Origin: JBFMGD01 sp040751775
GTDB taxonomy: Bacteria; Bacillota; Dethiobacteria; DTU022
Length of the DNA: 27,246 bases
Assembly (NCBI GenBank): GCA_040751775.1
Contig: JBFMGD010000040.1
Coordinates: forward strand, 1 to 27,246
Direction of reading: 5' to 3'
Under the pieces are notes generated by a model. It worked only from the letters and a program-made list of their open reading frames with translations. It ran no database searches and was not told the DNA's origin. Shown piece by piece: positions 1 to 7,683 of this stretch (positions are counted from its first letter, which is position 1; each line of letters begins with the position of its first letter). Made by a program: the position numbers and the translations under genes.

Positions 1-1
1 A

Positions 2-910
2 CTTATTAGAGAAAAGGGGATAAAGCAACCCATCCTTGTGTTGGGCGAGTTCCCGCCCAGGCATATTAAAGAAGCATTAATCAACAATTTGCGCTTAACG
101 GTTTATACGGAAAAATTTGCCTCTGAAATTTCGGAACATTCTGCTAAGCTTGGAGTTGTTGCCAATATTCACGTCAAGGTTAATACGGGGCTGAACCGGA
201 CCGGTCTTTCTCCCGGCCTGGCTCTTGATTTTTTTACCGGCCTGTCACAACTGAAAAATATCCGGCTGGAGGGTGCATATACTCACTTCTCGCACGCATA
301 CTTATTCGGAAATCCGGAAACAAGGCGCCAATTACAGTCCTTTCTTCACATTATTGGGGAGGTAAAAAAAAGAGGTTTGCATATCCCGTTGCTTCACGCG
401 GCTAATACTCCCGCTGCCCTGACACTTCCCGAATCCCATTTGGACCTGGCAAGAATTGGAGTGGGGTTGGTGGGGCTTTACCCGGGGGAGGAGTTTAAAA
501 AAACAGTACCGCTGCTTTTTCCCCTGACATGGAAATCATATATTTGTTTTGCTCATAAAGTTAGAGCTGGGGAAGGGGTCGGATACGGCGGCTGCTACAG
601 GGCGGAAAGAGATATCATTATTGCCACCCTGCCCGTGGGTACCACCGACGGTATGCGAAAAAAGTTCGAAGGCAGAGCTTTTGTACGGGTACGGGGAAAG
701 CTGTGTAAAATAATCGGCGTTAATATGGAGATGACGATCATTGATTCCGGAGGGCTGGAACCTCTGGAAGCCGGCGATGAGGCGCTCATCTTAGGGGGAG
801 AAAATGAAAACTTTATTCATCCCGAAGAACTGGGTCACTGGGTGGGAGAAGACCCGGAAGAGCTTCTCTGTCAGCTTAGTTACAGAATTCCCCGGCTGTA
901 TATTACTTGA
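2..910 (+). CDS. Alanine racemase family protein (5' end outside window)
   Basis: This is a PLP-dependent fold-III racemase of the Alr type, which interconverts L- and D-amino acids in the cytoplasm. The frame is open from base 2, and the first visible residues (LIREKGIKQPILVLGEF) already match an internal Alr segment, so about 70 residues including the PLP lysine lie upstream. Visible Alr hallmarks are the TGLNRTGL segment, GVGYGG (site of the catalytic tyrosine), PVGTTDGMRK where Alr usually has PIGYADG, GKLCKIIGVNMEM and a C-terminal RIPRLY. The GTT in place of GYA is a deviation that could change substrate preference. It is followed after 77 bases by the M20 amidohydrolase on the same strand, so it is probably the first visible gene of the amino-acid operon and more likely catabolic than a cell-wall enzyme. 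Family assignment is secure; the substrate is unknown. Confidence 0.85.
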   Translation, partial: LIREKGIKQPILVLGEFPPRHIKEALINNLRLTVYTEKFASEISEHSAKLGVVANIHVKVNTGLNRTGLSPGLALDFFTGLSQLKNIRLEGAYTHFSHAYLFGNPETRRQLQSFLHIIGEVKKRGLHIPLLHAANTPAALTLPESHLDLARIGVGLVGLYPGEEFKKTVPLLFPLTWKSYICFAHKVRAGEGVGYGGCYRAERDIIIATLPVGTTDGMRKKFEGRAFVRVRGKLCKIIGVNMEMTIIDSGGLEPLEAGDEALILGGENENFIHPEELGHWVGEDPEELLCQLSYRIPRLYIT

Positions 911-987
911 CAACGATAAAAGCATGCTGTACATGCAGCGTATTTGTATATTGATCACTGGCAAACCGATGGGAGAAGTGGATTAAA

Positions 988-2178
988 ATGAGGGAACATA
1001 TCGATAAAAAAGCGGAAGAGATCCGGGAGCAGATTATTGAGTGGCGGCGGGATTTCCACCGGCACCCGGAGCTGGAGTTACAATGCGACCGCACGGCTGA
1101 AGTGGTGAGCCGGCAACTGCAACGCTTGGGTTTAGAAGTTAAAACAGGCCTGGCCGGATCCGGTGTAACCGGGCTACTGACCGGGAGCAGACCGGGACCT
1201 GTTGTGGCCCTGAGACTGGATATGGATGCACTTCCACTGGAAGAACAAACAGGGTTGCCTTTTGCCTCTACCCATAACGGGGTTATGCACGCCTGCGGGC
1301 ACGACGGCCATACGGCTATCGGTTTGGGTGTAGCCACAATCCTGGCTGGTTTAAAGGAGGCCCTACCGGGATCAATTAAATTTATTTTTCAACCGGGCGA
1401 AGAGTTTCCCGGTGGCGCAAAGATCATGATTGAAGAGGGCGCCCTGGCAGATCCCGCTCCGGAAGCGATTTTCGGCGCCCATATTTTCCCCGGCCTGCCC
1501 ATGGAAAAAATAGGGTTGTGTTACGGCACAATGACGTCCCGAAACGACGAGTTTTTCATTACCCTGAAAGGTGTGGGAGGGCACGGGGCCTACCCCCACA
1601 ATTGCAAAGACCCGATTGTAGCAGCCGGCCACCTTATTCTCGGAATCCAGAACATTGTATCCAGGAGTATAAACCCCCTGGAGCCCCTGGTGATAACCAT
1701 CGGGGCCATAAACGGCGGCGCAGGCTGCAATGTCATACCGGAGAAAATATCACTTAAGGGCACCATCAGGAGCATCAACGAAGAAATACGGAAAACCGCC
1801 CATGAAAGACTGAGGCAGGTTCTGGAGGGAATTAAAACAGGGCAGGGCGTGCATTATGATCTGGAAATTATCCCCGGAGATCCCCCCCTCAAGTGCGATC
1901 AAGACCTTACCCGGTTTGTTGAGGAAGAACTGGGCCGGTTAATTTCTCCTGAAGACCTTATTCACATTTCATCTCCCTCTCTGGGAGCGGAGGACTTCGC
2001 TTTTTATTCGGAGCTTATCCCCGCCGTGTACCTGCGTTTGGGGTCATATGACGCGGTAAACGGTCATATTAACCCCCTGCATACCGCGTATTTTACGTTT
2101 AATGAAGAACTGATGATCAAGGGAGCAAAAATACTGGCTGCCCTGGTGGTCCGGTACCTGGAGAAAGGGCGCCGCTGA
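988..2178 (+). CDS. M20 family amidohydrolase (hippurate hydrolase / N-acyl amino acid type)
   Basis: A 396-residue zinc-dependent amidohydrolase of the M20D group, which cleaves N-acyl or amide bonds on amino acids. Metal and catalytic motifs are clear: LDMDALP (~75), HACGHDGHTA (~103), FQPGEEFPGGA (~132), the dimerisation-domain GGHGAYPH (~197) and SLGAEDFAFY near the C-terminus with a final histidine in HTAYF. Length is typical. The ATG at 988 follows a GGGAGAAG element. Members act on hippurate, N-acetyl amino acids or indole-3-acetyl conjugates; here the context (racemase, permease, GS-like ligase, aminotransferase) suggests release of an amino acid or glutamate from an amide. The exact substrate cannot be read from the sequence. 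Confidence 0.9.
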   Translation: MREHIDKKAEEIREQIIEWRRDFHRHPELELQCDRTAEVVSRQLQRLGLEVKTGLAGSGVTGLLTGSRPGPVVALRLDMDALPLEEQTGLPFASTHNGVMHACGHDGHTAIGLGVATILAGLKEALPGSIKFIFQPGEEFPGGAKIMIEEGALADPAPEAIFGAHIFPGLPMEKIGLCYGTMTSRNDEFFITLKGVGGHGAYPHNCKDPIVAAGHLILGIQNIVSRSINPLEPLVITIGAINGGAGCNVIPEKISLKGTIRSINEEIRKTAHERLRQVLEGIKTGQGVHYDLEIIPGDPPLKCDQDLTRFVEEELGRLISPEDLIHISSPSLGAEDFAFYSELIPAVYLRLGSYDAVNGHINPLHTAYFTFNEELMIKGAKILAALVVRYLEKGRR

Positions 2179-2211
2179 AAAAATGTTCCCTTTTTTAAAT
2201 ACAGAAAGGAG

Positions 2212-2265
2212 GTGAATCATCGCGAAACCGTGAAACAGCAAAATCACGATTTGCCAAAAAAATAA
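2212..2265 (+). other. Possible 17-codon leader ORF before the permease
   Basis: A textbook ribosome-binding sequence, AAAGGAGGTGA (2205-2215), lies in the gap before the permease, but no ATG sits 5-9 bases downstream. The only start in reach is the GTG embedded in the element itself. It opens a 17-codon frame (V/M-NHRETVKQQNHDLPKK) that ends at 2265, 15 bases before the permease ATG. It may be a leader peptide, or the remnant of a lost small gene. The overlap of start codon and SD argues against efficient translation. Confidence 0.25.
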
Positions 2266-2280
2266 AAGGGAGGTATATCA

Positions 2281-3639
2281 ATGGTAAGTAATACTGGAAC
2301 ATTGAACCCGTTGGAAATTCAGCCTTTTAGAAACCTGAGTTTTTGGCACATCTGGGCTTTGGGTGTTGGCGCTGTGGTGGGTGACGGTATTTTCCTTTAT
2401 ATCGGGTATGCAATAGAGTTGGCAGGTCCTGCCTCAATTATAGCTTTTTTAGTTGCGGGAATTTTTCAGCTTTTCTTAATGATGGCCCTGGTAGAGTTGG
2501 CTGTGGGCATGCCTTCAGCCGGAGCCATGGGTACCTGGGTTGAACGGTTCATGGGACCGTGGTGGGGCTACCTGGCCGGCTTTTGCTGGGCCTTTGCCTG
2601 GGTTATTGTGGGCGGCGCCGTATCCCTGGCCCTGGGGCGCTTTTTGTCGTACTATTTCCCGGTCCATGAGCTTATTCTGGCTGGAATTGCCATCACCATT
2701 TTTGCCCTCTTAAACATATTCGGAGGCCTGGTGGCTGCCAGCACTCAGCTGTGGATGACACTGGGTATCGTGGGTATTATGGCGGCCCTGGCCATTTTCG
2801 GACTGCCCGAAGCCTTAAAGGGCTTTCCGGAGAACTTTGTCCCGTTTCTCCCCTATGGTTTTAAAGGCATGATGCTGGCTCTTCCCATTGGTGCTTATGC
2901 CTATATGGGTACAGCCTGCCTGTGCACGGCAGGCTCGGAATGTAAAAGCATTAAAGACTTACCGAGGGGACTTATCTGGGCCAGCGTTACCTTTATAATT
3001 CTCTACACCTTCGCCAAGTTTGTCGTTCTGGGAATTGTACCCTGGGATCAGTTAAGCATGGTGGAATCCATATATGTAACCGCCGCGGAAAGAGTTTTTG
3101 GAGGCGTGGCGGCCGGGGTCGTCAATTTCGGCGCCATACTGGCCGCAGCCACCTGCCTGCTGATGGGCACCCTCTATTCGGCATCCCGGATCTTCTTTGA
3201 TGAAGCCCGGAAAGGAATGATGCCGGCCATCTTCGGGTACCTGCATCCAAAATACCGCACCCCTGTCTGGGGAATCAGCATCATCTGGATATTTAACATT
3301 GCCTGGATTATCATCGCCTACTGGAACACGGATTTCGTGTACATTACCCTTACCATGCAGTTCGTGGTGGCGGCCTTTATCTCCTACGGGCTCTCTATCG
3401 CGGCAGCCATAATGTACCGGAAACGTTTCCCCGACGAGGTAGGCAAACTGCCCTTCAGGATGCCTGTGCCCGTATTAACATTTACGCTGGCCATCGGCGG
3501 CACCGCCATTACCGCTTACTATACCCTTTATGGGTCACCACAGGTTATTCCCCTCTCCCTGGTATGGATTATACCCCTCTACCTGTGGTACAGGTGTCGG
3601 GCAAAATTAATCAAGACAGATGTGCATACCGGTTCGTAA
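2281..3639 (+). CDS. APC superfamily amino acid permease
   Basis: A 452-residue integral membrane protein of the amino acid-polyamine-organocation superfamily, predicted to import an amino acid or amine by proton or sodium symport or exchange. The N-terminal helix region carries the characteristic glycine-rich GVGAVVGDGIFLYIG (~28-42), the unwound TM1 segment that binds the substrate backbone. About 12 hydrophobic segments follow, ending with a short basic tail. The ATG at 2281 has the RBS GGGAGG seven bases upstream. It sits between the M20 hydrolase and the GS-like ligase and is the only intact transporter in this catabolic region, so it probably brings in the pathway substrate. Specificity cannot be called from sequence alone. 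Confidence 0.9.
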   Translation: MVSNTGTLNPLEIQPFRNLSFWHIWALGVGAVVGDGIFLYIGYAIELAGPASIIAFLVAGIFQLFLMMALVELAVGMPSAGAMGTWVERFMGPWWGYLAGFCWAFAWVIVGGAVSLALGRFLSYYFPVHELILAGIAITIFALLNIFGGLVAASTQLWMTLGIVGIMAALAIFGLPEALKGFPENFVPFLPYGFKGMMLALPIGAYAYMGTACLCTAGSECKSIKDLPRGLIWASVTFIILYTFAKFVVLGIVPWDQLSMVESIYVTAAERVFGGVAAGVVNFGAILAAATCLLMGTLYSASRIFFDEARKGMMPAIFGYLHPKYRTPVWGISIIWIFNIAWIIIAYWNTDFVYITLTMQFVVAAFISYGLSIAAAIMYRKRFPDEVGKLPFRMPVPVLTFTLAIGGTAITAYYTLYGSPQVIPLSLVWIIPLYLWYRCRAKLIKTDVHTGS

Positions 3640-3648
3640 ACAATCCGA

Positions 3649-3672
3649 GGGAGGCAGTTATTGCTGCCTCCT
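3649..3672 (+). terminator. Intercistronic hairpin between permease and GS-like gene
   Basis: GGAGGCAG (3650-3657) and CTGCCTCC (3664-3671) form a perfect 8-bp stem with loop TTATTG. It lies 10 bases after the permease stop and ~35 bases before the next start. The following run (TCTCCCTCATTTAATTTT) is T-rich but not a clean U-tract, so the hairpin is more likely a partial attenuator or an mRNA-stabilising/processing element than a full terminator. Confidence 0.5.
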
Positions 3673-3705
3673 CTCCCTCATTTAATTTTGGAAAGGAAGA
3701 GTATC

Positions 3706-5049
3706 ATGAAAACAGTTGAACAAATCCTGGCAGAAGTAAAAGAAAAAAACATCGAATTAATACGCTTCTTATACACTGACAACGATTCCGTGATACGCGG
3801 TTACACCACCACCGGCAGCGAGCTGGAATCCGACTTAATGACAGGCCATTCGTATACCAAAGGCATGGCCTTTTTCAGCGCCCTGGATATATTGGGCCCG
3901 GACACCAAGTACACCGGAACGGGCGAATTCAGCGCGGTGCCCGACCTGGATACCTTCAGAGTGCTTCCCCATGTTCCCAACACCGCCAGCGTACTCTGCG
4001 ACTTTGTACAGAAGGACACCCATGAGCCCACGGGCCTTTGTTCCCGCAGTATCCTTAAGCAGTATTTATCCGAACTGGAATTTGAGGTTAAAATAGCTTG
4101 CGAAAATGAATTCTATCTTCTGAAAAGAAATGAAACAGGCAAACTGGTTCCTTTTGATAACAGTATCTGTTTCGCCACCACCGGAATGAACGAAAGCCAT
4201 AATGTGATATTAACCATTATCCGCGCCCTGCAGGAACAGGGAATTATTGTGGAAAAGCATTACCCGGAATACGGGCCGGGGCAGCATGAAATAATCATTA
4301 AGTATGATGACGCCCTGAAAGCCTGCGACAACCAGATCTATTTCCGGGAAACTGTCAGGGGCATGGCCAGGGTTCATGGGCTGGTCGCTTCATTCATGCC
4401 CAAGCCGTTTGAAGACCTGGCCGGAAGCGGCTGCCACCTGCATGTGAGCCTCTGGAAAAACGGCAAAAACATATTCTACGACCCCAAAGACGAGATTAAA
4501 CTGAGCGATACAGCCAGGTACTTTATCGGCGGCGTGTTGAAACACATCAATGCCCTCCTGGCATTCACCGCGCCCATTGTAACATCTTACAAGCGGCTGA
4601 TCCCCCATAACTGGGCCTCCGCTTATTCCTGCTACGGACTTGACAACAGGGAGGCCGCTATCCGCGTGGTTTCCGGAATGAAAGGGAAAGAAGAAAAAAC
4701 CACTCATTTTGAATTTAAACCCGCCGATGGAACCTGTAATCCCTACCTTGCCCTGACGGCGTTGCTGGCCGCCGGAATGGACGGCATCAAGAATAAAATT
4801 GATCCGGGCCAACCTGTTGTTGGAGACCCGGATAATATGTGCCCGGAAGAAAGAAAAAAAAGAGGGATTACACGGTTTCCCGATACCCTGGGAGAAGCCA
4901 TCAAGGCGCTGGACGAAGATAAATTATTTGAAAAAGTATTCGGCAAGGAAATGTATAAAGAGTATATCACCATGAAGTACTACAACTGGATTCAGTTTGC
5001 GCGACATGTTACTCAAAAAGAAATTGACAAGTATGCGGAGATCTTTTAA
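3706..5049 (+). CDS. Glutamine synthetase family ligase (PuuA/GlnT-like)
   Basis: A 447-residue protein of the glutamine synthetase fold, catalysing ATP-dependent gamma-glutamylation of ammonia or an amine. The ATG at 3706 was chosen over an upstream in-frame ATG at 3661 because it has the RBS GGAAAGGAAG at proper spacing and the upstream residues look non-coding. Visible GS motifs are ENEFYLL (first metal glutamates, ~140), YGPGQHEI (~205), the AGSGCHLHVSLW ATP/metal block (~255), SYKRLIPHNWA (~305), NREAAIRV (~325) and FEFKPADGTCNPYLAL (~345). No adenylylation site of the classical GlnA-I type is evident. The CHLHVSLW variant and the amine-catabolic neighbours favour a gamma-glutamyl-amine synthetase over nitrogen-assimilating GlnA. 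The aminotransferase starts 21 bases downstream, so the two are co-transcribed. Confidence 0.88.
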   Translation: MKTVEQILAEVKEKNIELIRFLYTDNDSVIRGYTTTGSELESDLMTGHSYTKGMAFFSALDILGPDTKYTGTGEFSAVPDLDTFRVLPHVPNTASVLCDFVQKDTHEPTGLCSRSILKQYLSELEFEVKIACENEFYLLKRNETGKLVPFDNSICFATTGMNESHNVILTIIRALQEQGIIVEKHYPEYGPGQHEIIIKYDDALKACDNQIYFRETVRGMARVHGLVASFMPKPFEDLAGSGCHLHVSLWKNGKNIFYDPKDEIKLSDTARYFIGGVLKHINALLAFTAPIVTSYKRLIPHNWASAYSCYGLDNREAAIRVVSGMKGKEEKTTHFEFKPADGTCNPYLALTALLAAGMDGIKNKIDPGQPVVGDPDNMCPEERKKRGITRFPDTLGEAIKALDEDKLFEKVFGKEMYKEYITMKYYNWIQFARHVTQKEIDKYAEIF

Positions 5050-5070
5050 AGCCATTAAGGGGGGAGGAAC

Positions 5071-6411
5071 ATGGACGGTAAACTAATGGATTGGATCGAA
5101 CGGGATGAAAAAGCCCTGGGGTCCTCCATGAAAATCAGGCTGTTTCCCCTGGTAGCCGCGGAAGCCAGGGGAAACAGGATTATTGACGTGCAGGGTAAAG
5201 ATTATGTTGATTTCTCAGCCAACTGGGCCGTGGCGAACACCGGGTACAGCCACCCGAAAATCGTTAAGGCAGTCAGTGACCAGATGGCCAAAAACAGCTT
5301 TACCTCTTTTACCACAGTAATTTCGGAGCCAACAGTGGAACTGGCGGAGAAGCTTATTGAAAAAGCCCCGGGAAATTTCAGCAAGAAGGTGTGGTTCGGG
5401 CTGTCGGGTTCCGATGCCAATGATTGCATCGCCAAACTGGTTCCTCTGGCCACAGGCCGCCCCCGCCTGATCTCATATTTCGGCTCGTATCACGGGCAGA
5501 CCATGGGCTCCCTTTCCCTCTCGGGCCATACCGCCCAGGCCAAATTCATCGGCGGCGGCAATATAACGAAAATACCGTACCCGTACTGTTACCGGTGCCC
5601 CTTTGACAAAGATTCAAGGGATTGTGAGTGCTTCTGCCTCAGTTTTCTGGAGAAATGCATTTTTACATCGGTATCTCCCCCGGAAGATACCGCCGCTATT
5701 GTCGTGGAAGCCATTCAGTGTGATGGCGGCAGCGTTGTGCCGCCCGATAATTACCTTGGAATGCTTCGAAAGATTTGCGACAATAACGGGATCTACCTGG
5801 TATTCGACGAGGTGAAAATCGGCATTGGCCGTACCGGAAAATTCTTTGGTTTTGAGCATTTTGGCATTGAAGCGGATGCCATAGTTTTCGGCAAACCGAT
5901 AGCTTCGGGGATGCCCTTAAGCGGCGTGGTGGGGAGAGCGGAAATTCTCGATGCGGTTGTGGCAGGCCACCTGTTTACCACCGCGGGGAATCCCGCCAGC
6001 ACCGCCGCGGGGTTGGCCACCCTTGATGTTATCGAGGAAGAGGAACTGATGACAAACGCCCGGGTAATCGGCAACTATATGCTGGATAAACTAAAAGAGA
6101 TGAAATCAAGATATTCCCTCATCGGCGACGTTCGCGGCAAGGGCTTGGTAATGGGAGTGGAACTTGTCAAAGACAGGGCCACCAAAGAACCTGCCTCCCG
6201 GGAAACGGCAAAGGTGTGTTATAGAGCTTTTCAGAAAGGCCTGATAATTTTTTACGTGGGGCTCCACTCCAATGTTCTTGAATTTACACCTCCTTTAACC
6301 CTTACCAGGGAAGAAGCCGACGAAGGCTTGGCAAAACTGGAAGAGGCCCTGGATGACGTTTCCCAGGGAAGAGTAAAAGATGCAGAGGTGGCGCGTTTCG
6401 CGGGGTGGTAG
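5071..6411 (+). CDS. Class III PLP-dependent aminotransferase
   Basis: A 446-residue fold-I aminotransferase of the GABA/ornithine/acetylornithine class. Landmarks: a C-terminal-type substrate loop NWAVANTGYSHPKI (~50), the phosphate-binding LSGSDAND (~113), YFGSYHGQTMGSLSLSG (~138), a CYRCPF segment typical of 4-aminobutyrate aminotransferase relatives (~171), FDEVKIGIGRTGKF (~247) and the PLP lysine in VFGKPIASGMPLSG (~273). FDEV normally continues QTG/QSG, so KIG is a small oddity. The RBS GGGGGGAGG precedes the ATG. It probably transfers the omega- or alpha-amino group of the pathway substrate, or of its gamma-glutamyl derivative, to 2-oxoglutarate or pyruvate. Some class III members are amino acid epimerases, a real alternative given the racemase in the operon. 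Confidence 0.9.
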   Translation: MDGKLMDWIERDEKALGSSMKIRLFPLVAAEARGNRIIDVQGKDYVDFSANWAVANTGYSHPKIVKAVSDQMAKNSFTSFTTVISEPTVELAEKLIEKAPGNFSKKVWFGLSGSDANDCIAKLVPLATGRPRLISYFGSYHGQTMGSLSLSGHTAQAKFIGGGNITKIPYPYCYRCPFDKDSRDCECFCLSFLEKCIFTSVSPPEDTAAIVVEAIQCDGGSVVPPDNYLGMLRKICDNNGIYLVFDEVKIGIGRTGKFFGFEHFGIEADAIVFGKPIASGMPLSGVVGRAEILDAVVAGHLFTTAGNPASTAAGLATLDVIEEEELMTNARVIGNYMLDKLKEMKSRYSLIGDVRGKGLVMGVELVKDRATKEPASRETAKVCYRAFQKGLIIFYVGLHSNVLEFTPPLTLTREEADEGLAKLEEALDDVSQGRVKDAEVARFAGW

Positions 6412-6444
6412 CAGGCGCATACTTACAATTTGCGGAGGAAAAAT

Positions 6445-7533
6445 ATGGACCTGACCAGAATTCCGGTAATTGACAACCACTGTCACCTGTTTAGCCTTTC
6501 GGGCAGCGATCAGAACCTTGTTAAAACCCTCAGCCTGTCTTTGCACGATATGCCTGAGGAACAGCTCACAAGCACCCTTATCTACCGGAAGGTACTGAAG
6601 GAACTGGGAGAGCATCTGGGTGTGTCAGGCAGTGAGAAAGAGATACTGAAAAAACGACAATCCACCATTGAAGAAGACTATAAAAGCTATGTGTCACGTC
6701 TCTTCACAGAGGTTTTTATGCATACCCTGCTGGTTGATTTAGGCTACAAACCGGCCGAAGTCAGCCTGGAAGAATTTGAAGATTTGGTCCCGTGTAAAAT
6801 ACGGTATGTCTACCGCATTGAAACCGTGGTTGATGAAATGTGGCGGCAGGGACTTTCCCTTGCTGCAGCCGAAGAAAAATTCTACGAGGCACTGGCCGAA
6901 GCTAAAACATCCCTCAGTCCGGTGGCTTTTAAAAGCATTATCGGTTACCGGACAGGACTTGACATTCGCAAGGCAAATCGCGGCGAATTGAAAAAAGGGT
7001 TCAGGGATGAAAAAGAGTTCCGGGATTACTTTTTGCTCAAAGCTATTGAAAAAGCCGCGGAATACAACATACCGGTGCAGATCCACGCTTCTTTTGGAGA
7101 ATCAAACATCAATTTGCTCGTGAACAATCCCCTCCTGCTCAAAAGGGTGTTTGAAGATCCTGACTACATGAAGACTGATATTGTGCTGGTGCATGGCGGT
7201 TATCCGTACAGTTTTGAAGCGGGTTACCTGGCCGCAATGTACCCCAATGTGTACCTGGACATGTCCGAAATGGTGCCCTTTGTCCCCCTGGGGCTCCGGC
7301 GTGGTTTGCGGGACATGGTTGACATGTGCCCGCTTAACAAACTTATGTACGGCTCCGATGGCTTTGTTTTACCGGAGCTGCACTGGTTGGGAGCGAAGGT
7401 GGCCAAGAAAGAAATTGGCCTGCTTTTATCTGAACTGGTGCAAGAAGGATATTTTGATCTGGATTATGCCCTGGCGGCCGCTGAGAATATCTTCTTCAAT
7501 ACGGCCAAAAAAGTATTCAGACTGCGGGATTAG
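6445..7533 (+). CDS. Amidohydrolase-2 family TIM-barrel hydrolase (FluG N-domain-like)
   Basis: A 362-residue metal-dependent hydrolase of the amidohydrolase superfamily. The ATG at 6445 follows GCGGAGG; the frame opens a few codons earlier without an RBS. The barrel begins with the metal-binding DNHCHLF (residues ~10-16). Later motifs are PVQIHASFGESN (~215), VLVHGGYPYSFEAG (~250), VYLDMSEMVP (~272) and the final metal aspartate in MYGSDGF (~305). This arrangement is that of the amidohydrolase half of FluG/NodGS proteins, where it is fused to a GS-like domain. Here the two halves are separate genes of one operon, with the aminotransferase between them. It may hydrolyse the gamma-glutamyl amide made by the GS-like enzyme, but that is inference. 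Confidence 0.82.
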   Translation: MDLTRIPVIDNHCHLFSLSGSDQNLVKTLSLSLHDMPEEQLTSTLIYRKVLKELGEHLGVSGSEKEILKKRQSTIEEDYKSYVSRLFTEVFMHTLLVDLGYKPAEVSLEEFEDLVPCKIRYVYRIETVVDEMWRQGLSLAAAEEKFYEALAEAKTSLSPVAFKSIIGYRTGLDIRKANRGELKKGFRDEKEFRDYFLLKAIEKAAEYNIPVQIHASFGESNINLLVNNPLLLKRVFEDPDYMKTDIVLVHGGYPYSFEAGYLAAMYPNVYLDMSEMVPFVPLGLRRGLRDMVDMCPLNKLMYGSDGFVLPELHWLGAKVAKKEIGLLLSELVQEGYFDLDYALAAAENIFFNTAKKVFRLRD

Positions 7534-7537
7534 CTGC

Positions 7538-7574
7538 TAAAGGGGAGCCTTCCCGGAAGGGCTCCCCTTTTTTG
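7538..7574 (+). terminator. Rho-independent terminator of the plus-strand operon
   Basis: AAGGGGAGCC pairs with GGCTCCCCTT, extended by TTCC/GGAA across a single bulged base, and is followed by a run of six T's. It lies immediately after the amidohydrolase stop. The A-run on its 5' side could also terminate the converging minus-strand regulator gene. Confidence 0.9.
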
Positions 7575-7683
7575 CGGGTTTCCATGCTAAATGCAGACTC
7601 CTGACCCAGACTCCTGCTGCAACAAAAAAATTAACCTAAAAACACATACCATGTCACCTGACTTAACTTGATACTCAGGAAAA

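Noticed and set aside
903..1337. 144-codon minus-strand frame
   Set aside because: It lies antisense to the well-conserved M20 amidohydrolase gene and has no family resemblance.
3661..3705. Upstream ATG as the start of the GS-like protein
   Set aside because: It lies in the right arm of the intercistronic hairpin, has no RBS, and the encoded residues do not look like GS N-termini.
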